DNA of 12,189 nucleotides, taken from the NCBI GenBank assembly GCA_002728175.1, contig PBVH01000024.1:70774-82962 (forward strand), given 5' to 3'. Below the pieces are notes generated by a model. That model did no database searches, was not told the origin of the DNA, and was given only the letters and a program-made list of their open reading frames with translations. This DNA is from Flavobacteriales bacterium. GTDB taxonomy: Bacteria > Bacteroidota > Bacteroidia > Flavobacteriales > BACL11. Within the stretch, counting starts at the first letter, position 1; the number at the start of each line of letters is the position of its first letter. Positions 8,740-12,189 of the stretch are shown one piece after another. A program made the position numbers and the translations under genes.

Positions 8740-9393
8740 ATGGAGATTAAAAAAAATCCTAAAGTTGATTTAGAGAAAAAAAGAAGTTTGTATTTACAGA
8801 TAGGCTTTGTTATTGCTTTATTACTTGTTTATGCCGCTTTTGAATATAAAAATTATGATAAATCTAGTTATAATTTAGGAGATTTAAATTTAGATGATTT
8901 AGAAGAAGAAATTATTCCAATTACTAAACAAGAACAAAAACCTCCACCTCCACCTCCACCTCCACCTGAAATTATAGAAATTGTTGAAGATGAGGTTGAG
9001 ATTGAAGAAGAGCTAGAGATAGAAGATACTGAGTCTGATGAAGATGAAATTATAGAAATTGAAGAAGAAGATGATGATGAATTTTTCATGGTAGTTGAAA
9101 ATATGCCTGAATTCCCTGGTGGTGATTTAGGCTTAATGAAATATATTCAAAAAAATGTCAAATATCCACCGATAGCTAAAGAATATAATATAACAGGGAA
9201 AGTTTATGTTCAGTTCATAGTAGATAAAAGCGGAACTGTAACAAATGTTAAGGTTGTTAGAGGTGTAGATAAAAATTTAGATGCAGAAGCAGTAAGAGTT
9301 GTTAAATCTTTACCAAAATATAAACCCGGAAAACAAAGAGGAAAACCTGTAAGGGTTATGTTTACTATACCAATTAATTTCACATTAAACTAG
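8740..9393 (+). CDS. Energy transducer TonB-family protein
   Basis: TonB-type proteins are anchored in the inner membrane, span the periplasm and pass proton-motive energy from ExbB/ExbD to outer-membrane TonB-dependent receptors. The 217 residues show the full plan. There is a short basic cytoplasmic tail (1-15), one membrane helix (about 16-34) and a periplasmic linker with nine consecutive prolines (68-76). A strikingly acidic stretch follows (77-114; 25 of 38 residues are Glu or Asp). The C-terminal TonB domain runs from about 115, with 'VVENMPEFPGG' (118-128), 'KYPPIAKE' and 'GKVYVQFIVDKSGTVTNVKV'. The ATG at 8740 lies 11 nt after gcvH, so the two are probably cotranscribed. Bacteroidota carry many TonB paralogues and the partner receptor cannot be read from sequence. 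A small hairpin follows the stop directly. Confidence 0.93.
   Translation: MEIKKNPKVDLEKKRSLYLQIGFVIALLLVYAAFEYKNYDKSSYNLGDLNLDDLEEEIIPITKQEQKPPPPPPPPPEIIEIVEDEVEIEEELEIEDTESDEDEIIEIEEEDDDEFFMVVENMPEFPGGDLGLMKYIQKNVKYPPIAKEYNITGKVYVQFIVDKSGTVTNVKVVRGVDKNLDAEAVRVVKSLPKYKPGKQRGKPVRVMFTIPINFTLN
8941..8967 (+). repeat. Hexanucleotide tandem repeat encoding the TonB polyproline segment
   Basis: Codons CCT and CCA alternate exactly: four and a half copies of CCTCCA, 27 bp, encoding P68-P76. Gain or loss of a unit changes the linker by two prolines without shifting the frame. Confidence 0.9.
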
Positions 9394-9395
9394 TT

Positions 9396-9419
9396 TATAT
9401 TGCTTTGGCAATATATTTT
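9396..9419 (+). terminator. Candidate terminator after the TonB gene
   Basis: TATATTGC (9396-9403) and GCAATATA (9408-9415) form a perfect 8-bp stem with a TTTG tetraloop, followed by TTTT (9416-9419). It starts 2 nt after the TonB stop. Only two G-C pairs close the stem, so termination may be partial. Its place between the tonB stop and the probable cysC promoter supports it. Confidence 0.5.
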
Positions 9420-9431
9420 AATGTAATTTTG
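9400..9431 (+). promoter_or_regulatory. Possible Bacteroidota-type promoter for cysC
   Basis: TAATTTTG at 9424-9431 matches the -7 consensus TAnnTTTG. TTG at 9400-9402 gives a 21-nt spacer; another TTG at 9405-9407 gives 16 nt. An A11 run (9432-9442) then leads into the ATG at 9444. The layout nearly copies the gcvH upstream region. The -33 box overlaps the hairpin after tonB, and the leader would be only a few nucleotides. Confidence 0.4.
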
Positions 9432-9443
9432 AAAAAAAAAAAT

Positions 9444-10043
9444 ATGTCAACTGATAATTTACATTTTCACAAACATCGAGTTTCAAGAGAGTTAAAAGAA
9501 ACTAGAAACAATCATAAATCAAGAGTTATTTGGTTTACAGGACTTTCTGGGTCTGGAAAATCAACTGTTGCGAATGCAACTGAAAAATTGTTACATGATA
9601 GGGGTCTACAAACCTATATACTCGATGGAGATAATGTTAGAATGGGATTGAACAAAGATTTAGGATTTTCGCCACAAGATAGAACTGAAAATATTAGAAG
9701 AATTACAGAAGTTGCAAAATTATTTGCTGATTCAGGGTCAATTGTACTTACAGCATTCATTTCGCCATATAGAGAAGATAGAAATAGTGCAAGACAAATA
9801 ATCAGTGATAAAGATTTTATTGAAGTTTTTGTTAGTGCAGATTTATCTGTTTGTGAATCTAGAGATCCTAAAGGATTATATAAAAAAGCAAGAGCCGGTG
9901 AAATTAAAGGTTTTACAGGTATTGATGCTCCTTATGAAGAACCTAATAAACCAGAACTTGTTGTTGAAACAGATAAGTATGACATATTGGAATGTGCCAA
10001 TCAAGTAGTTGATTATTTAGTTGAAAAAAATATTATAAAATAA
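9444..10043 (+). CDS. cysC: Adenylyl-sulfate (APS) kinase
   Basis: CysC phosphorylates adenosine 5'-phosphosulfate with ATP to give PAPS, the donor for sulfotransferases and a possible intermediate of sulfate reduction. From the ATG at 9444 the protein has 199 residues, close to E. coli CysC (201). The N-terminus 'NLHFHKHRVSRE' is the family lead-in. The P-loop GLSGSGKST is at 33-41, 'LDGDNVR' at 60-66, and 'LTAFISP' at 102-108 has S107 at the position of the conserved active-site serine. 'RDPKGLYKKARAGEIKGFTG' (140-159) and 'IDAPYE' complete the substrate lid. An upstream in-frame TTG (9405) would add 13 residues from promoter-like DNA, so I rejected it. The nucleotidyltransferase gene follows after 7 nt. 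No cysD, cysN or sat is in the window, so the APS source is unseen. With cysQ nearby and no reductase gene in view, sulfation is the likelier use; that is inference. Confidence 0.96.
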   Translation: MSTDNLHFHKHRVSRELKETRNNHKSRVIWFTGLSGSGKSTVANATEKLLHDRGLQTYILDGDNVRMGLNKDLGFSPQDRTENIRRITEVAKLFADSGSIVLTAFISPYREDRNSARQIISDKDFIEVFVSADLSVCESRDPKGLYKKARAGEIKGFTGIDAPYEEPNKPELVVETDKYDILECANQVVDYLVEKNIIK

Positions 10044-10050
10044 AATTATT

Positions 10051-10527
10051 ATGAATACAGAAAGATGGGATGTTAAAAATCATGGAGGTAACCCAACAAC
10101 AAATGAAAGTAAAAAATATGCTATTTTTATTGGTAGATATCAACCTTATCATCAAGGTCATATTTCATTAATTATGCAAAAAATTAATAATGGAATACCT
10201 GCCTTAATCATGGTAAGAGATATCGCTCCTGATGCTAAAAACCCATTTACAACTGAACAAACAGTTGACATGATAAAGAAATATCACGCAGCTCATAATC
10301 ACGATGTTGAGGTTATAATAATTCCTGATATGGAAAGTGTAAATTTTGGTAGAGGAGTTGGTTATGAAATAAACGAATTTTCACCACCTGAAAATATAGG
10401 TTGGATATCTGCCACTAAAATCAGAGACTCAATTAAAGAAGGTAATAATGATTGGAGAAAATTAGTTGATGAATCTATTCAGGAGGATGTAGAAAAATAT
10501 CTTTCTGAAACTAATATCAACATCTAA
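10051..10527 (+). CDS. Small NadM-like nucleotidyltransferase (cytidylyl/adenylyltransferase fold), substrate unknown
   Basis: This 158-residue protein belongs to the HxGH nucleotidyltransferase superfamily, which transfers AMP or CMP from a nucleoside triphosphate. 'FIGRYQPYHQGH' (26-37) is the first signature, with HQGH at 34-37. 'NPFTTEQTVDMI' (64-75) and 'ISATKIRDS' (119-127) resemble archaeal NMN adenylyltransferase NadM; the last is the ISxTxxR-type motif binding the triphosphate. Compared with NadM as I remember it, the segment between the 'IPDM' strand (91-94) and the ISATKIR motif is short, with 'VNFGRGVGYEI' (97-107) where NadM has a longer substrate-binding stretch. An extra 22 polar residues precede the Rossmann core. 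NMN specificity is therefore doubtful. The ATG lies 7 nt after cysC, implying cotranscription and perhaps a link to sulfate activation. It is not a typical Sat or CysD ATP sulfurylase, which are much larger. Confidence 0.8.
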   Translation: MNTERWDVKNHGGNPTTNESKKYAIFIGRYQPYHQGHISLIMQKINNGIPALIMVRDIAPDAKNPFTTEQTVDMIKKYHAAHNHDVEVIIIPDMESVNFGRGVGYEINEFSPPENIGWISATKIRDSIKEGNNDWRKLVDESIQEDVEKYLSETNINI

Positions 10528-10563
10528 AATCTTAAAAAAGTTATCCTTTCCAATTCATAAAAT

Positions 10564-10577
10564 TTAGTAAATACTAA
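10564..10577. promoter_or_regulatory. Possible operator upstream of the deoC-like gene
   Basis: A perfect inverted repeat, TTAGTA-AA-TACTAA, lies just upstream of the candidate -7 box (10586-10593), where a repressor could act. It is purely AT-rich apart from one G and one C, so chance is quite possible. Confidence 0.25.
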
Positions 10578-10585
10578 TAAATAAT

Positions 10586-10593
10586 TAGATTTG
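10586..10593 (+). promoter_or_regulatory. Candidate -7 promoter box for the deoC-cysQ unit
   Basis: TAGATTTG matches TAnnTTTG exactly. It lies 21 nt before the ATG at 10615, giving a short, plausible leader. No exact TTG -33 box is present; the nearest is TTTAG at 10563-10567. The 87-nt gap between the nucleotidyltransferase and deoC is the longest in the right half of the window, which fits a new transcription start. Confidence 0.4.
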
Positions 10594-10611
10594 TAATGTA
10601 ATCATTGCAAA
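10590..10611. promoter_or_regulatory. Imperfect palindrome over the deoC promoter and leader
   Basis: The arms TTTGTAATG (10590-10598) and CATTGCAAA (10603-10611) are complementary apart from one T-G wobble, with a TAAT centre. The dyad overlaps the end of the -7 box and the likely transcription start, and ends 3 nt before the ATG. It could be a protein-binding site or a leader hairpin masking the start. Confidence 0.35.
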
Positions 10612-10614
10612 AAT

Positions 10615-11322
10615 ATGAACATTGAAAATTATTTAGAATCTACGTATTTAAAAACTTCTGAAGAAACTAATCTTTCAAATATACAGATAAAGTCTATAAT
10701 TAAAAGCTTGGTTAATGAAGCTGTGGATAATAACTTTAAACTCATAATGGTTCGAGAAAATCATTTGAATTATGTGGAAAGTTTGCTTAGAAAGATGAAG
10801 TCTAATTTACTTATTGGAACAGTTGTTGATTTTCCTTTAGGAGATAAATCTACTTCTGAAAAAATTAAAGAGCTAAATAGAATTTTGAATTATTCTGTTT
10901 CAGATATTGATTTCGTTTGTGATTATAATGCTTTCAAAAGAAAGGATTTTAAAAAATTTGATTCGGATATTATTGAGTTAAGTAACTTATGCGTTAAGAA
11001 AAATAAAACTATAAAGTGGATTATTGAGACAGGTGCATTGTCAAAGAAAGAAATTTTTGATATATCAGAAAGAATTTCTAAAATTATCAACCAAAATTTT
11101 CCAGAAAACTCTGATGATTTTTTTATTAAAACATCAACCGGATACTATGCAGGTTATGGAGCTAATATCAATGACATAAAAATAATTAAAAGAGCTGCAA
11201 AAAATATAAATATTAAAGCCTCTGGAGGTATAAAAAGTTTTAGTGATGCAATTAGTATGATTGAGTTAGGTGTAAATAGAATCGGAACTTCCAGCGCACT
11301 TAATATTTATAATAAAAAATAA
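10615..11322 (+). CDS. deoC: Deoxyribose-phosphate aldolase family protein (divergent)
   Basis: DeoC (DERA) reversibly cleaves 2-deoxyribose 5-phosphate into glyceraldehyde 3-phosphate and acetaldehyde through a lysine Schiff base, in nucleoside catabolism. The 235 residues fit a TIM-barrel DERA. 'IKTSTGYYAG' (171-180) holds the Schiff-base lysine K172. 'IKASGGIKS' (200-208) holds the second conserved lysine K201. 'SDIDFVCD' (96-103) holds the likely catalytic D99. 'VDFPLGDKSTSEK' (71-83), 'IIETGAL' (136-142) and 'NRIGTSSA' near the end complete the pattern. The region where DERAs usually read like 'VCVxP' is instead 'LIMVRENHL' (43-51), lacking the cysteine, so the natural substrate could be another short sugar phosphate. 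The ATG at 10615 follows a promoter-like box and dyad. cysQ begins 1 nt after the stop, which implies cotranscription and probably coupled translation. No other nucleoside-catabolism gene (deoA, deoD, cdd) is nearby. Confidence 0.85.
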   Translation: MNIENYLESTYLKTSEETNLSNIQIKSIIKSLVNEAVDNNFKLIMVRENHLNYVESLLRKMKSNLLIGTVVDFPLGDKSTSEKIKELNRILNYSVSDIDFVCDYNAFKRKDFKKFDSDIIELSNLCVKKNKTIKWIIETGALSKKEIFDISERISKIINQNFPENSDDFFIKTSTGYYAGYGANINDIKIIKRAAKNINIKASGGIKSFSDAISMIELGVNRIGTSSALNIYNKK

Positions 11323-11323
11323 A

Positions 11324-12118
11324 ATGGATTTAAAAAAACTTCTACTCAAAGCTATCAATACTTCTATAAAAGGAGGGCAAGCTATATTAAAAATTTATGA
11401 AACTGACTTTGATGTTGATTATAAACAAGATAATTCTCCCCTAACAATTGCAGATAAAAGATGTAATGAAATTATTGAATCAGATTTAATGTCAACTAGT
11501 ATACCTATTTTGAGTGAAGAAGGTAAACATACAGATTTTAATGAAAGAAAAAAATGGAAATATTTATGGCTTGTAGATCCATTAGATGGCACTAAAGAGT
11601 TTGTTAAAAAAAATGGGGAGTTTACAGTAAATATAGCGTTAATAAAAAACGGCAAACCTATTATCGGTGTTATATATGTTCCTGTTAGTGGATTAATCTA
11701 TTTTGGAATGAAAAACCTAGGATCTTTCAAGTGTAAATGTGGAAATAGTTCTATTGACGATTTGTCTTCCTTTTTAAAACAAAGTAAAAAATTACCAATA
11801 ACTAATTATAGAGATACTTTTACAATTGTTGGATCTCGTTCTCATATGTCTACTGAGACTGAAATGTATTTTTTATCAATGAAAGAAAAACATAATAAAG
11901 TTGAAATACTAAGCGTTGGATCTTCATTAAAGTTATGTATGGTTGCCGAAGGTAAGGCTGATGTATATCCAAGATATGCACCAACAATGGAATGGGATAC
12001 AGCTGCAGGTCATGCAATCGTTAATTTTGCAGGTTTTTCTGTAAGTAAATATGGATCTAATGATGAAGTTTCATACAATAAAGAAAATTTGTTAAATCCA
12101 TGGTTTATAGTTGAATAA
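11324..12118 (+). CDS. cysQ: 3'(2'),5'-bisphosphate nucleotidase CysQ
   Basis: CysQ removes the 3'-phosphate from PAP (and PAPS), clearing the inhibitory by-product of PAPS-dependent reactions. It belongs to the inositol monophosphatase superfamily and is a Mg-dependent, typically lithium-sensitive cytoplasmic enzyme. The 264 residues fit. Visible metal-site motifs are 'LSEEG' (63-67, E65/E66), 'WLVDPLDGTKEF' (82-93, with D85 and D88) and 'EWDTAAGHAI' (223-232, with D225). 'SPLTIADKRCNEII' (38-51) is the usual N-terminal signature, and 'GTKEFVKKNGEFTVNIALI' favours CysQ over inositol monophosphatase. The ATG is separated from the deoC stop by a single base. Its presence with cysC in one block is the strongest sign that PAPS is made and consumed here. 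A flippase-like gene begins 5 nt after its stop, so the operon continues off the right edge. Confidence 0.95.
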   Translation: MDLKKLLLKAINTSIKGGQAILKIYETDFDVDYKQDNSPLTIADKRCNEIIESDLMSTSIPILSEEGKHTDFNERKKWKYLWLVDPLDGTKEFVKKNGEFTVNIALIKNGKPIIGVIYVPVSGLIYFGMKNLGSFKCKCGNSSIDDLSSFLKQSKKLPITNYRDTFTIVGSRSHMSTETEMYFLSMKEKHNKVEILSVGSSLKLCMVAEGKADVYPRYAPTMEWDTAAGHAIVNFAGFSVSKYGSNDEVSYNKENLLNPWFIVE

Positions 12119-12123
12119 AATTT

Positions 12124-12189
12124 ATGAGCTTTAAATTATTAGATAGATTTAAGGATGCTGATTTTATAGAAATAATCAAGGGATCGAGC
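12124..12189 (+). CDS. Start of a probable oligosaccharide flippase-type membrane protein (5' part only)
   Basis: An ATG 5 nt after the cysQ stop opens a frame that runs to the window edge (22 codons, no stop). The visible peptide begins MSFKLLDRFKDADF and ends 'IEIIKGSS'. A short charged lead-in ending in a '(L/I)KGSS'-like turn just before the first membrane helix is often seen in polysaccharide flippases of the MATE/Wzx-like superfamily. That fits a sulfated-glycan setting, but 22 residues cannot establish it. That a gene starts here is fairly secure from spacing and frame; the product is a guess. Confidence 0.4.
   Translation, partial: MSFKLLDRFKDADFIEIIKGSS

Noticed and set aside
8868..9089. 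Minus-strand frame rich in Ser and Gly
   Set aside because: Its poly-Ser and poly-Gly composition is simply the complement of the Glu/Asp and Pro codon runs of the TonB linker.
9405..9443. Extended CysC start at the TTG at 9405
   Set aside because: It would translate the hairpin and promoter-like DNA into a hydrophobic tail that CysC lacks; the ATG at 9444 gives the normal family length.
9805..10008. Second plus-strand frame inside cysC
   Set aside because: It overlaps the conserved CysC lid region in another frame and has no coding character.
10051..10527. ATP sulfurylase (sat or cysD) as the identity of the nucleotidyltransferase
   Set aside because: It would suit the cysC neighbourhood, but the protein is far too short, and its GRYQPYHQGH and ISATKIR motifs match the NadM/cytidylyltransferase group instead.
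11419..11655. Minus-strand frame inside cysQ
   Set aside because: It is opposite the metal-binding motifs of CysQ and has no independent support.

Overview
The window is very AT-rich. Its gene content points to the phylum Bacteroidota, most likely a marine or aquatic member of the Flavobacteriales. The clearest marker is a full-length SprA, the giant outer-membrane translocon of the type IX secretion system (T9SS), a system confined to the Bacteroidota and close relatives. A type A T9SS sorting domain, start regions without a Shine-Dalgarno sequence, A-rich leaders and promoter boxes of the TAnnTTTG kind agree with this. The lineage below phylum is inferred.

Left part (1-9393). The window opens inside the 3' end of a secreted T9SS cargo protein, which is followed by an intrinsic terminator. 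Next come ruvA, sprA (7.1 kb, about 59% of the window), gcvH and a TonB-type energy transducer, all on the plus strand. The gaps are 12 nt (ruvA-sprA), 40 nt (sprA-gcvH) and 11 nt (gcvH-tonB). This order is a conserved neighbourhood in Bacteroidota. The genes are functionally mixed: Holliday-junction processing, protein export, glycine cleavage and envelope energisation. The block ends with a small hairpin just after the tonB stop.

Right part (9394-12189). A second plus-strand block starts from its own probable promoter. It holds cysC (APS kinase, which makes PAPS), a small NadM-like nucleotidyltransferase of unknown substrate, a divergent deoC-family aldolase with its own probable promoter, cysQ (PAP phosphatase) and the first 22 codons of a probable membrane flippase. 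CysC makes the sulfate donor PAPS, and CysQ removes the PAP left after sulfate transfer. Together with a flippase-like start, this looks like the edge of a surface-glycan or lipid sulfation locus. No sulfotransferase or ATP sulfurylase lies in the window, so that reading is an inference.

There are no tRNA or rRNA genes, CRISPR arrays or insertion sequences that I can see. Most of the window is ordinary conserved chromosome. The least understood parts are the nucleotidyltransferase with its cysC linkage, and the placement of the aldolase against cysQ.
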